Assembly: GCA_020444475.1 (NCBI GenBank)
Contig: JAHLKV010000005.1
Location: 186,001 to 250,000 of the forward strand
Direction of reading: 5' to 3'
DNA from: a bacterium
GTDB lineage: Bacteria; Zixibacteria; MSB-5A5; GN15; FEB-12
DNA: 64,000 bases
Below the pieces are notes generated by a model. The model was not told the DNA's origin and ran no database searches. It saw nothing but the letters and a program-made list of their open reading frames with translations. How positions within the stretch are numbered: position 1 is the first letter of the stretch; each line of letters begins with the position of its first letter. Positions 45,807-55,600 of the stretch are shown here, piece after piece. The position numbers and the translations under genes are program-made.

Positions 45807-47174
45807 CTACTTGAGTAACGTCATCTTGTTGGTTTGTACGGCATCGCCGGCGATGAATCGGTACAGATAGATGCCGGATGCGACTCGTGAACCGTCATCC
45901 GAAGTGGCATTCCATGTCACGGTGTGACTGCCGGCACCGACGACTTCATCGACCAGTGTCTTCACCTTCCGCCCGTTGATATTGAACACTTCGATTGTTA
46001 CGTGCTGTGAGGTTGGCAGGCTGTAGTCAATACTGGTTGTCGGATTGAACGGATTCGGATAATTCTGCGAAAGCGAGTAGCCGTCGGGAAGCTCACCTGA
46101 CTTAGTTGCGGCGCTGTCGGACTCTCCGAACGACAGGTTGTCGCCTTTCCGGATCAGTGTCCCGGATTTCACTCCTGAGTCATCGCTAATCCACACCACA
46201 TTGAGCTGCCGGTCCCGCAGCTCCTGCTGGAGGGCATCGGGTAGTTCGCCATCTTCAAGGAGGTATTCCACAACTTCTTTGAAATGACTGCTGTCGCCGA
46301 CCCAGGCGAATTCAAGCTGGACGGTCGAATCACCGGACTTGATGATATCTGCGGAAGCGCCTTCGGGAATCCTGTCGAGCATGACGGACACGTGGTCGTC
46401 ATCGGCCGGGCTCTCCGCGCCGAAAAAGATCGCGTTGTATTCTTTGGTCTGGTCACTGAGGATTTCTTCGACGACAGCGTGGATCTGGACGGAGTCCATG
46501 GTCCGATGTTCGATGATTCTGAATCTTTGCCTGGCCACATCGATCAGATTCCCCGATCCCTTTTCTGTCACCGGCTGTGCGAAAAACTCGACCCGATCCT
46601 TGCCTATCTCGCCAAACGCCGCGCGGACGAGATCCATGTCATCGGCGGTGGCGAGGCGGCTGATCTTGAGATTGCAGGTGGTGTCGCAGCCGACCACTTC
46701 GATCTCAGCGCCGTCGACTCCCAATCGATGCAGCAGCTCGAACAACTGCTCGCTGTGCTGGGCGACGTCTTTCGAGACCCCGGCGACGGCGAGTTCGTAG
46801 CCAACCGTGCGGTCGATGCGGAAGGGCACCAGCGTGGCAACCAGCAATATGACGGCGGTGACGGCGAGGGAGACGCCGAGTCTGGGTCTCCGTGAGAATT
46901 CTCTTGATACTATTCGCATGATCCTGTGTTCCTTTGTCCTGGTTGAGTCGACCCGGGCCTCGACGCGGCGCCGAAGCTCGTGCCACGGAGCATCATCGGT
47001 AAGGTCGTGCCGGCCGGCGGCGCGAAATGCATCCGCGAGTCCGCGAGCAGCTTCCGCTTCCCGGGCACACGAAGCGCACTCGGCGAGATGGTCCGCCAGC
47101 GCGGAGTCATCGGCCGGATCGACGCCCGTGTCGATCAGTCGGGCTAATCGAGACCTGGCTTCGGAGCAACGCAT
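45807..47174 (-). CDS. Zinc-finger anti-sigma factor with extracytoplasmic domain and C-terminal sorting-type domain
   Basis: 455 residues. The anti-sigma zinc-finger motif is His29-x3-Cys33-x2-Cys36 (HLAECASC). One membrane helix at about 99-118. Then a ~245-residue extracytoplasmic part, unrecognised, and a last ~88 residues (367-455) beginning YSLSQNYPNPFNPTTSIDY and ending GIYLYRF...NKMTLLK, the FlgD/T9SS-type domain normally found on secreted proteins such as the protease at 32155. Coupling to the upstream sigma gene by a 31-base overlap identifies its partner. A sorting-type tail on an anti-sigma factor is unusual. Confidence 0.85.
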   Translation of the reverse strand: MRCSEARSRLARLIDTGVDPADDSALADHLAECASCAREAEAARGLADAFRAAGRHDLTDDAPWHELRRRVEARVDSTRTKEHRIMRIVSREFSRRPRLGVSLAVTAVILLVATLVPFRIDRTVGYELAVAGVSKDVAQHSEQLFELLHRLGVDGAEIEVVGCDTTCNLKISRLATADDMDLVRAAFGEIGKDRVEFFAQPVTEKGSGNLIDVARQRFRIIEHRTMDSVQIHAVVEEILSDQTKEYNAIFFGAESPADDDHVSVMLDRIPEGASADIIKSGDSTVQLEFAWVGDSSHFKEVVEYLLEDGELPDALQQELRDRQLNVVWISDDSGVKSGTLIRKGDNLSFGESDSAATKSGELPDGYSLSQNYPNPFNPTTSIDYSLPTSQHVTIEVFNINGRKVKTLVDEVVGAGSHTVTWNATSDDGSRVASGIYLYRFIAGDAVQTNKMTLLK

Positions 47175-47722
47175 ACCGTTTCCTCACTTTCCGCCGATGT
47201 GTGTCGGAGCCTCCGCTCGGCTTCCGTGCGGTGATGCACGATCGCCTGACGCATTTTGCGACGCGTCCGGGAGAGGCCGACTTTTACGGCGCCTTCTTTC
47301 TTTCCGGTCAATCTCGCAAGATCAGCGACCGACCACCCTTCCAGTTCGAAGAGAGTCAGGAGAGCCTGTTCCTGCGGAGACACGGCCTGGAATGCCACCG
47401 TCAGCAGTCGACGGGCGGCATGGGCAGATTCGGGACCAGCGCTGACCATCATCGCCGCGATTTCATCGGTGAGTGAGACCGCTCGCTTCCACCAGGGGCG
47501 ACGCACCCGATTTTTGAAACTGTTGACGATGATCCGGTAGAGCCAGGCGCGCAACGCTCCGTGCTCTCTCAGATCGCCGAACCGGGTCAGCGCGGTGACC
47601 AGGACGTCCTGATACAGATCATCACCATCCTCGCGGTTCTGCATCAACCTGCGACAGTAGGCCCGGGCGCGCGCGTGTTCCGGCTCAACGAGTTTCCAGA
47701 ATAGGTCCCTATCTGCTGTCAT
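47144..47722 (-). CDS. ECF-type RNA polymerase sigma factor
   Basis: 192 residues. Region 2 (about 10-85): ARAYCRRLMQNREDGDDLYQDVLVTAL and LRAWLYRIIVNSFKNRVRR. Region 4 (about 110-170): VSPQEQALLTLFELEGWSVADLARLTGKKEGAVKVGLSRTRRKMR, a helix-turn-helix that binds -35 elements. Start ATG 47722 is taken rather than the upstream codon at 47806. Its activity is presumably held by the anti-sigma factor encoded downstream. Target promoters not identified. Confidence 0.92.
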   Translation of the reverse strand: MTADRDLFWKLVEPEHARARAYCRRLMQNREDGDDLYQDVLVTALTRFGDLREHGALRAWLYRIIVNSFKNRVRRPWWKRAVSLTDEIAAMMVSAGPESAHAARRLLTVAFQAVSPQEQALLTLFELEGWSVADLARLTGKKEGAVKVGLSRTRRKMRQAIVHHRTEAERRLRHTSAESEETVCVAPKPGLD

Positions 47723-47874
47723 TGCTCTTAAGACACTCGGATTTGGACAAAGGTAACATGGTATTGAAAGATACGTATGATACGGTGAGATCCCAAACGG
47801 TTGCACAACAAGCGAACGTACTATCGTCTTTCCGGTTGAACGGGGTGGGAGGTTGCTTCAGTCACCGGATCACC

Positions 47875-47904
47875 TTGCACGGATTGCCGGCGCGTTCGTA
47901 TATT
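47875..47904 (+). promoter_or_regulatory. Promoter of the beta-helix lipoprotein gene
   Basis: TTGCAC at 47875-47880, 18 bp spacer, TATATT at 47899-47904. The transcript has a leader of about 45 bases with AAGGAGG before GTG 47954, in contrast to the leaderless genes. Confidence 0.6.
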
Positions 47905-47953
47905 GGATATAGCCGGTAGTCATCGGCAGTTCTCGCAAGGAAGGAGGTATATC

Positions 47954-48835
47954 GTGCGACAGATCCACCGTCGCAGCTTCGGCCCGCTCGTGGTGCTGCT
48001 GGCAGCGCTCATCTGGGGCTGTTCCGAAGAGACTCCACTTGAAGACATCAACGGGGGGCGTCCGCCGAAGCAGGTTCTTCGGGTTCCTACCGACTACCCA
48101 ACCATACAGGGTGCCATCAACAGCGCCGATTTGGGAGATACGGTTCTGGTAGCCCCGGGTGTGTACAGCGGGGAAGGGAATACCAGTATCACCTTTCCGA
48201 CCGGATCCCTGGTGCTCGTGTCCGAAAACGGTCCCTCGGAGACTATCATCGACTGCGCTAACCCGGGTACAACCGAATCACGCGGTTTCACGATTGTTGC
48301 CGGGCAGGATCTGATCACCATCATCGGTTTCACGATACGCAATGCCCGGATGGAAAGCGGCGGTGGCATCCATGTCACCAGCGCGAATCCCAGGATATAT
48401 GATTGCATTTTTCTTAACAATCGGGGTTTGACCGCCGGCGGCGCGGTGTGGTGCAAGTCCGGTTCACCTGAGTTCCGTCGCTGCACGTTTATCGGCAATG
48501 CGTCGCGGGCCGGCGCTGCAGTCTTCGTGAACGCTTCCGGGAGAGCACTGTTCGGAGATTGCCTCTTCGCCTTCAACGACACCACGCGCGCCATCTGGGT
48601 GAATAGATCCGAAGCCATGCCGGCCCTGTTCTGCTGCAATATCTACGGCAACGAAGGTGGCGACTGGACAGACGACATCGCTTCGTTGGCCGACCAAAAC
48701 GGCAACATGCAGGTTGATCCGATGTTGTGCGGTGAGGCCCAGTTGGGATATCGCCTGGAGGAAGACTCTCCACTCTGGCCGGAAAACAACTATTGCGGAC
48801 GCCTGATCGGCGCCATTGCAGAAACCTGCGACTAG
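47954..48835 (+). CDS. Lipoprotein with right-handed parallel beta-helix
   Basis: 293 residues from GTG 47954, with AAGGAGG upstream. Lipoprotein signal with WGC lipobox at about 21-23 (LVVLLAALIWGCSEE). After RVPTDYPTIQGAINSADLGDTVLVAPGVY, the PbH1-type start of pectate-lyase-like helices, come repeated strand-turn units with GGGIHVTSANPRIYDCIFLNN and GGAVWCKSGSPEFRRCTFIGN. Such proteins bind or cleave polysaccharides; no catalytic set is visible. Confidence 0.85.
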   Translation: MRQIHRRSFGPLVVLLAALIWGCSEETPLEDINGGRPPKQVLRVPTDYPTIQGAINSADLGDTVLVAPGVYSGEGNTSITFPTGSLVLVSENGPSETIIDCANPGTTESRGFTIVAGQDLITIIGFTIRNARMESGGGIHVTSANPRIYDCIFLNNRGLTAGGAVWCKSGSPEFRRCTFIGNASRAGAAVFVNASGRALFGDCLFAFNDTTRAIWVNRSEAMPALFCCNIYGNEGGDWTDDIASLADQNGNMQVDPMLCGEAQLGYRLEEDSPLWPENNYCGRLIGAIAETCD

Positions 48836-48871
48836 CTCGCCGCACGGCGAATCTATGAAACGGAGTACTGC

Positions 48872-49396
48872 GTGAACGAGCCGGGCATCGGCGAGGTGTC
48901 GATCCGATCGCTAGCGGCCCAGGACTCGATCGAGCAGCTGACCCTGCTGCTGCATCGGGCCTACAAGCGACTGGCGGATATGGGACTGAAGTATGTCGCT
49001 ACGCACCAGTCGCCGGACGTTACCCGCAAACGAATCGGGACCGGTGTGTGCCTGGTTGCGGAGCGAGACGGCGACATTGTCGGTACAATACTCTACCGGA
49101 CACCCGACACCGCCGGTCACTCCCCGTGGCTGGATCGTCCCGATGTCGCCCATATCAGTCAGTTTGCCGTGGAACCGGAGCTGCAGAAACAGGGGATTGG
49201 TCGACGATTGATCGCGGCTGCCGAGGAGCGGGCGCTTGTCGACGGCGCTTTGGAACTGGCCCTCGACACGGCCGAGACTGCCGAGCATCTGATCAGGTAT
49301 TATGAACGTCTCGGCTATCGCTATATCGAACCGATTGACTGGCGGCCCCACACCAACTACCTCAGCGTGGTGATGAGCAAGACACTCAAACGATAA
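48872..49396 (+). CDS. GNAT family N-acetyltransferase
   Basis: 174 residues from GTG 48872 (CGGAG upstream). The acetyl-CoA motif is ISQFAVEPELQKQGIGRRLIAAAEERA (about 91-117), with the Q-x2-G-x-G/A turn. The final strand pair YERLGYRYIEPIDW is typical. Substrate unknown. Confidence 0.87.
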   Translation: MNEPGIGEVSIRSLAAQDSIEQLTLLLHRAYKRLADMGLKYVATHQSPDVTRKRIGTGVCLVAERDGDIVGTILYRTPDTAGHSPWLDRPDVAHISQFAVEPELQKQGIGRRLIAAAEERALVDGALELALDTAETAEHLIRYYERLGYRYIEPIDWRPHTNYLSVVMSKTLKR

Positions 49397-49535
49397 CTTC
49401 CGTTTGCGTGGTTTTCGTCTTTCAATCAGCCGACCGCCTCGTATATTAATTGTAGCGTCACACACCTTCAGAGCCGGCACCGTATCGAACACACCGCGGA
49501 GCAAGCGCTCCGCCCGACGAATACGGAGGGTTATC

Positions 49536-49832
49536 ATGAAGACCTTTTTCCTCTTCACCCGATTGAGTACCGAACTCGGTGAACAGATGCGCGATCGTGA
49601 AGCGCTCGGTCGCACCTGGCTTGAGCATGTGCGGGATAAGTGCCCCGAGGTGCGCTTTCTCGGTCACTATGGTCTGCTCGGGCAGTGGGACTTTGTCGAT
49701 ATTTACGAGGCTCCCGACGAGGAGACGGCCGCGAAGGTATCGATGATCAGTCGCGCCAACGGGGCGTTTCAGGCCGAAAGCATCGTTGCCATCCCGTACA
49801 AGCGGCTGGTGGAACTGGCCGAAGAGATCTGA
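49536..49832 (+). CDS. GYD-domain-like small protein
   Basis: 98 residues, predicted ferredoxin-like dimeric alpha/beta barrel. It starts KTFFLFTRLS; the middle reads LGHYGLLGQWDFVDIYEAPDEETAAKVS, where the GYD-family pattern appears as GQWDFV, and the end is ESIVAIPYKRLVELA. Family function unknown. GGAGGG precedes the ATG; a promoter-like TTTCAA-16-TATATT is at 49420-49447, leaving a leader of about 80 bases. Confidence 0.78.
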   Translation: MKTFFLFTRLSTELGEQMRDREALGRTWLEHVRDKCPEVRFLGHYGLLGQWDFVDIYEAPDEETAAKVSMISRANGAFQAESIVAIPYKRLVELAEEI

Positions 49833-49850
49833 TGCGATCGAGGTAGGTGA

Positions 49851-50864
49851 TCAGAAGAGGTTCAAAAGAGCCGCCAGCGATCGCAGCTCCAGCAGAAAAT
49901 CGAGTCCGCGGCGCGAAGACGCGTAGTAAACATCCGACACGTCGCCTCTGTACTGCGCTTTATGACGAGCAAGCCCTTCGAAGTTGAATCCGATCGAGTG
50001 CCGTCGGGCCGTCTGGAACATCAGCCGCAGCAATCGCGATTCCGGAAGATCGGCGCGCAGGTCGCCATCCAATGGAAGCAGGCCGAGGTACAGCCTGTGG
50101 ATACCTTCCCGCTCGAACTGCCGGCCGGCAACGAGATTGATATACGCGGATCGTCCGGTGGGAAGAGAGCGATCGTCGAATCGTGCAATGTTGGGGCAGT
50201 ATCCGACCACCTGGCCGTTCGAGTAGACGGGGTCGAAGAAGGTGAAGCCGACGAGGTCGTCGCCTCGAAGCATGAAGAACCGTCGGATCTCGGTTGCGCC
50301 CTTAAGATCCATCTGACGAGTAAGAAATCGCAACTCCCGACCGCCCTGACGGCGAAGCCAGAGATCGGAAACCGAGCGGATGTTGTCAAGACCGATCCCG
50401 CGCGCTCCGATTTCTTTCAACGAGGACTCCATGACGGTCAGGTCTGCCCTGCGGAAGCGCCGGACAGACTCCGTGATCGAGCGATGAGAGCGCCAGGTGG
50501 GGCGGAATCGTCGGAGATCGACCGTACTCTCCTGTCCCATCCGGTTGCACCGGTAGCCCCTGTTCGCCAGTACCTCCGCAGTCCGGCGCCCGACATGGAC
50601 ATACGCGGGACGGTAGAACGCTTCGTGGAAGCGGTCGATCAGCGTCGGGATGTCCGAGTCGGCGCAGACAGGGTCGGCCAGCACGAAAGAAAAACGGCCG
50701 ATCCGCCGGTAGGCGAGGTAGCCAAGCTTCTCTTCCACAAAGTGAGTAAGCCCCGGTTGGAGGGTAGAATAACTGAGGCTGTGGCAGCCGTGTCGGGTCA
50801 GATAGCTTCTCAGGAAATCGGGTGGCATACTACTCATTATACAACGTTGTACGGGGGGAGTCAT
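49851..50864 (-). CDS. DUF2156 / MprF-C-type acyltransferase-like protein
   Basis: About 337 residues from ATG 50864 (AAGGGG close upstream; ATG 50837 is an alternative). The sequence follows the pattern of phosphatidylglycerol lysyltransferase C-terminal domains, a double-GNAT fold: HSLSYSTLQPGLTHFVEEKLGYLAYRRIG, VLADPVC, IGRRTAEVLANRGYRCNRMGQES, FFMLRGDDLVGFTFFDPVY and an LYLGLLPLDGD stretch. No membrane part is present, unlike full MprF. It might transfer an acyl or aminoacyl group to a lipid or small molecule; this is family-level inference. Confidence 0.78.
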   Translation of the reverse strand: MTPPVQRCIMSSMPPDFLRSYLTRHGCHSLSYSTLQPGLTHFVEEKLGYLAYRRIGRFSFVLADPVCADSDIPTLIDRFHEAFYRPAYVHVGRRTAEVLANRGYRCNRMGQESTVDLRRFRPTWRSHRSITESVRRFRRADLTVMESSLKEIGARGIGLDNIRSVSDLWLRRQGGRELRFLTRQMDLKGATEIRRFFMLRGDDLVGFTFFDPVYSNGQVVGYCPNIARFDDRSLPTGRSAYINLVAGRQFEREGIHRLYLGLLPLDGDLRADLPESRLLRLMFQTARRHSIGFNFEGLARHKAQYRGDVSDVYYASSRRGLDFLLELRSLAALLNLF

Positions 50865-50909
50865 CACGCCCCTTAAGCGTTTCTGACCCGGTCGGACCGC
50901 CGATAATCG

Positions 50910-50936
50910 TTGACAATTTTCCCCATCTTTTATAAT
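50910..50936 (+). promoter_or_regulatory. Promoter of the polyferredoxin gene
   Basis: TTGACA at 50910-50915 and TATAAT at 50931-50936 (15 bp spacer, short). Ten bases later is ATG 50947, so at most a few leader bases. No Shine-Dalgarno. Confidence 0.6.
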
Positions 50937-50946
50937 TTGCGGCACC

Positions 50947-52056
50947 ATGCAAACACCGAAGGACTTCTCCGTTTGGCTGCTTCTGGCGCTGACTTTTTTC
51001 TGCCTGTTTGCGGCTGCCGCCCACTCCCAGACGCCGGATTCGGCCATGGTCGAGTCGGCTTCGAATCTCACCGGTCACGAACAACACATGGCTGCTGATT
51101 CGGCCGCCGAAGTGTCAGCGCCGGTCAGGGACACCCACGAGGAGGAAGAGGCCGGTCTGGGCCGTCCCAACCCGCCGACCGTGATGACCTTCCTGACCAG
51201 CGGCAAGTACATTGCGTTCTATATTCTGGCGATTGCCGCATTCATTCTGCTGTTCGCAAAGAAGATCAATGTCTGGGTCAGAATCGGCATGCTGGTGGTT
51301 GCTTTCGTCCTGTTCGGTCTGGAGATGATCTTCCCGTTGCATCCTTCGCCGATGTGTGCCAGTACCAAGCTGTTTATGTTCAAGATGACCCACGGGAGGT
51401 ACTTTCCGCAGTTCCTAGCTCTCTTCGGCGTGATGATTGTCCTGAGCCTCATCGCCCGGAAGATCTTCTGCGGCTGGATTTGTCCGCTCGGGGCGATACA
51501 AGATCTTATCAATAAGATCCCGCACAAGTGGCACATCAAGAGTTTCAATTTTGCGGCTTTTAATACCCTTCGGCTTTCGCTGCTGGTGCTTTTCTTCCTG
51601 ACCTTCTTCGGCGTGAGCGACCAGATCGCCGCCCTGGCCCAGCAGGTGCAAGCCGAGCCGGGAGTCGGTATCTGGGCAGCGTACTCCGCGTACAACGTCT
51701 ATGACCCGTTCAATATGTTCGAGCTGCTGCACTGGAGTATCGACACCTGGTTCATCATCATGGCGATCATTCTGGTGGTGGCATCGCTCATCCTTTACCG
51801 CCCCTTCTGTTACAGTGTTTGTCCCATTGGGGCGATAAGCTGGCTGCTGGAGCAGATCACGCCCGGTCGGGTGAGGGTCGACCACAACAAGTGCACACTA
51901 TGTGGTGACTGCTCGGAGAAAAGCCCCTGCCCGACAATTGGGAAGATTGTCGATGGCAAGAAGGTCGTGCCGGACTGCACGTCGTGTGGTGAGTGTATCG
52001 GGACCTGTCCCGAGAATGCCATTTCATTTAGCTACAAATCCGGGGGCGACGCTTAG
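50947..52056 (+). CDS. Membrane polyferredoxin, NapH/CcoG-like
   Basis: 369 residues. Signal peptide (about 8-27, ending AHSQ), an acidic periplasmic linker, then membrane helices at about 88-108, 113-130, 155-173, 205-223 and 277-297. Two CxxxCP motifs typical of NapH/RdxA-type proteins: FCGWICPLGA (about 177) and FCYSVCPIGA (about 290). A C-terminal two-[4Fe-4S] ferredoxin module: CTLCGDCSEKSPCP and CTSCGECIGTCPENA. Likely moves electrons across or along the membrane between quinol and a periplasmic or cytoplasmic partner. No nitrate reductase or oxidase genes adjoin, so the partner is unknown. Confidence 0.87.
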   Translation: MQTPKDFSVWLLLALTFFCLFAAAAHSQTPDSAMVESASNLTGHEQHMAADSAAEVSAPVRDTHEEEEAGLGRPNPPTVMTFLTSGKYIAFYILAIAAFILLFAKKINVWVRIGMLVVAFVLFGLEMIFPLHPSPMCASTKLFMFKMTHGRYFPQFLALFGVMIVLSLIARKIFCGWICPLGAIQDLINKIPHKWHIKSFNFAAFNTLRLSLLVLFFLTFFGVSDQIAALAQQVQAEPGVGIWAAYSAYNVYDPFNMFELLHWSIDTWFIIMAIILVVASLILYRPFCYSVCPIGAISWLLEQITPGRVRVDHNKCTLCGDCSEKSPCPTIGKIVDGKKVVPDCTSCGECIGTCPENAISFSYKSGGDA

Positions 52057-52106
52057 CGTGCCGTCTTGACGAGGGCATAGAAGGGGCAGCAGAAGCGTCT
52101 TCAGTC

Positions 52107-52145
52107 GGCCCGGTCGCGAACCCGCGACCGGGCCTTATTTTGTTT
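52107..52145 (+). terminator. Strong terminator after the polyferredoxin gene
   Basis: A perfect 12 bp stem GGCCCGGTCGCG/CGCGACCGGGCC with loop AACC, followed by TTATTTTGTTT. Confidence 0.93.
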
Positions 52146-52201
52146 CACCTCAGTCGGTTACGGTGCGGTTGCAGCGGGCGCCGCAAAAAAAAGCACGAAC
52201 A

Positions 52202-52243
52202 ACTATAAAAATAGTACAACTTTTCGCGGGCCGTTCGTATATA
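52202..52243 (+). promoter_or_regulatory. Putative blaI promoter with overlapping operator-like palindrome
   Basis: TACAAC at 52215-52220, 17 bp, TATATA at 52238-52243. A perfect palindrome ACTATAAAAATAGT (52202-52215) abuts and overlaps the -35, where a BlaI-type repressor would block transcription. No second copy found. The leader to ATG 52291 is about 40 bases. Confidence 0.45.
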
Positions 52244-52290
52244 GGAGCAAGAAGTCTTAATTCCTTAAAAGTTACCGAGAGTATCTTCAT

Positions 52291-52695
52291 ATGGCCCGAC
52301 ACAAAACCCCCACTCTTACCGATGCCGAGCTTCGCGTCATGAACGTGATCTGGGATCTCGGCGAGGCGACCGTCAGTGCGGTCGCCGAAGCACAGCACGG
52401 CGGACGGCAGCTGGCATACAACACCATACTGACTATGATGCGGATTCTCGAGCAGAAGGGCTACCTTCGGCGCGAAAAATCCGGACGAGCGCATGTCTAT
52501 CGTCCGCTGGTCGATCGTTCTCAGGCGCGCACGAGAGCGATTCGTCACATGCTGAAATCGCTCTTCAATAACTCACCTGAGTTGTTGATGGTCAACCTGC
52601 TCGAAAACGAGTCCCTGTCTACCGAAGACCTCGACAAGTTGCGCGACATGATTGACCATTCCGAGAGTTCCTCGAAACCGAAGCGGGGGGAATGA
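52291..52695 (+). CDS. BlaI/MecI/CopY-family transcriptional repressor
   Basis: 134 residues. The N-terminal winged helix is typical: LTDAELRVMNVIWDLGEATVSAVAEA and AYNTILTMMRILEQKGYLRRE (recognition helix and wing). The C-terminal helical part (about 80-134) is the dimer domain, where BlaI proteins are cut during induction. The stop overlaps the start of the M56 gene by four bases, the usual arrangement of a BlaI-BlaR1 two-gene switch. Confidence 0.92.
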   Translation: MARHKTPTLTDAELRVMNVIWDLGEATVSAVAEAQHGGRQLAYNTILTMMRILEQKGYLRREKSGRAHVYRPLVDRSQARTRAIRHMLKSLFNNSPELLMVNLLENESLSTEDLDKLRDMIDHSESSSKPKRGE

Positions 52696-55600
52696 TGGAG
52701 CAGTTGTTTACCACAATCACAGAGTATTCGTCGACTCTCCTGCAGGCGGTCGTCGACAGCCTGCCTCCTTCGATCATTCTCGCCGCCCTTGTCGGCGTCG
52801 TTTTCCGTTTCACAAACTGGCTTAACGCGCGCGCCCGTTATGTTGTGCTCTGGACCGTGCTGGCGACGATCGTGACCATGCCGGGGCTGATTCTCGGGTG
52901 GACCACCTTCCAGGAATGGCGAGCGACGAATGTACCAAGCGCTGCCGCGATGCACCAGCTGGAGCGACATGCACAGTCGTACGAATATGATGCTCCGGGG
53001 ACGCTGATAAGCTATCGGGTCGGTGATGTCGGACGACAGACCGTCGTCGCGCAGACCGATCAACCTGCCCGGGAACAACCGGACCTACGGACGGAAATCG
53101 GACCATCGGCGGCAGGAGTCCAGCAGGCTGCCGGGGAGAGATCTATCTCAGACCTGCTCTTCTCGCTCATGCCCATCAGTATCGCTGCCTTGTGGCTGAT
53201 CGTTTCGGTCTGGTTCCTCGTGGGTTTGGCCGTTTCCTATCATCATCTGCGGGTGATCCTCGGCGACAGTAAACCAGCCCCCGACTATCTGGCGAATCGA
53301 CTTCACCGCTGGGTGAGTCTTACCGGTTGTCGTAGGCGCGTGTCGGTCAGAACGAGCGCGCGTCTGACATCGCCGGCCGCCACCGGATTCCACCGGGGGA
53401 CGGTGCTGCTTCCCGAAGCGCTGGTCGGGCACTTGAGCAGCGAGGAGCTGGACTCGATCCTGCTGCACGAACTGGCGCACCTGATCCGTCGTGATGACTG
53501 GTCCCGCCTCTTCGAGCAGGTCCTCCTTGCCCTGACGTTTTTCAATCCGGCGGTTCACTGGTTGATTCGGCAGCTCGATCTCAACCGGGAGATCGCCTGC
53601 GATGACGCCGTTGTCGCCCGTCTTCAGGAGCCCGCGGCGTATGCCCGGACACTGGCCAAACTGGCGAGTGTCGACGATGGCCGGACGCGTCTCGCGCTCT
53701 CACCCGGCGCGGTCCTGACGAAAAAGCACATTTTTGCGAGGTTTGCCATGATTCTGAATAACAAGCGGCGGGTGACCACCGGCCTGCCGAAAGTCAGTCT
53801 GGCGCTTACGATCCTGACCATTTTCGCGACCGGTGCGCTGCTGATTCAGACACCGTCAGTGCTGGCCGTACCGCGTGCAACGGTTTCGTTTGATGATCTG
53901 GTCGACCACTTCACTCCGCCCACGGAGCCGGAACCGTCGGAGCAGGAGTTCGACGTGTCGACTACCGAACAACCGGTCGTGTTCAGCGAGCAGGATTGGG
54001 ACGAAGTGTTTGCGGCGGCTGTCGAAGCGGACCCGGAGCCGGAGGACCGACCCGATCGGGACCGCGCACCACGCTCAGTGCCATCCGTACCCGCGGCACC
54101 GTCAGTACCTTCCGTACCCTCGGTACCGGCAACTCCATCAGTGCCGTCGGTGCCTGCCGTTCCGGGTGTTCCCGCAGCGCCGACTGTTGCCATGCGCTCC
54201 GGGGGCGGATTCGGTGATTTGGTCGAGTGGTTCTCCGGAGGTGGCTCACACAGTATCTCAACCACCCGAGAAGACGACGGCACGACGCGCATCGCGATCA
54301 AGGAAGACGGTCACAAGATCAAAATCGAGTATGTCGGTGAGATCGAGTTCACCGATGACGACCGTGGCATAAAGAGCATCGCCGCCGGCGGCTACCTGGA
54401 ATTGGAAGAGCGCGTCAGCGGTGACCGTCGGCGTCTCCTGATCGAACCGACCCGCGACGGGCTGGACTATGCGTACTTCGAAGACGGCCGCTCGGCGGAG
54501 TACGACGATGAAGCGAAGGACTGGGCGGGAGACCTGCTTATCCGCGCTATTCGCTCCACCGGACTCGGCGCCGAGGCGCGGGTCAGGCGTATCCGCCAGG
54601 ACAAGGGCATTGAGGGTGTGCTCGACGAGATCCAGATGATTCGCTCCGACTATGTCAAGCGCGTGTACGTTGACGCTCTGCTGGAGAGCGGACCGATCTC
54701 CGACGATGAAGCGGCCGATCTGCTCCATATCGTCGAGCGAGACATAGACTCCGATTATGACAAAGCCGAAGTGCTGATTCGACTTGCCGATGAAGGGTAC
54801 TCCGGTGACAAGTATACGGCCGCGTACGCCGATGCGGTCGCGACGATCGACTCCGACTACGACACACGGCGCGTGCTGTCGGCCAGTCTGCTTCAGGACG
54901 ATCTCGACCCAAAAGTCGTCGAGGAGCTGCTCATGATGGCGGATCGTATGGACTCCGACTACGAAAAAGCCGAACTGCTGATCGACATGGCGCCGAAAAT
55001 CGACCAGGACTCCGATCACCTGCGGGCGTTTTTCGAAGCCCTCCGCGGTATCGACTCTGACTATGAGACTCGCAGAACGCTGGATGCGCTGGCCCTTCGT
55101 CGGACGCTCGAACCGGATATGGCGGAGCTGTTGCTGGAGATTGCGTTTGATATGGACAGCGACTATGAAAAGGCGGAATTGCTCATCTCGCTGGCCGACG
55201 CCTGGGATGGCGACGACAATCTGATGGAGTTGTATCTCGAAGCTGCAGCCGGGATTACATCGGACTACGACCGTCGTCGGGCACTCACTGAGCTGAATCT
55301 GGGATCAGGCGGAAGCAAGTCTGCGAAGATCTACCAGCGAGCAATTGAGGCGACCGCCGCGATGTCGTCGGACTACGACAAGGCCGAGTACCTCCGCACG
55401 CTGGCTGCCTACTGCGCCGAAGACAAGGAGCTTCGCCTTCAGTATCTCGAAGCCTGTCAGTCGATCTCCTCGGACTACGATATGAAGCGCACGATGGTTG
55501 AGGTGCTCGACTACGGCAAAGACGATCCCGAGTTTCTCCGTGCCGCTCTGCGCGCCGCCAGCAGAATCAGCTCCGACTATGAGCGGGCACAGGTTCTGGA

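Noticed and set aside
49851-51071. 406-codon version of the DUF2156 gene
   Set aside because: The extra N-terminus overlaps the divergent polyferredoxin gene and its promoter and has no domain similarity.
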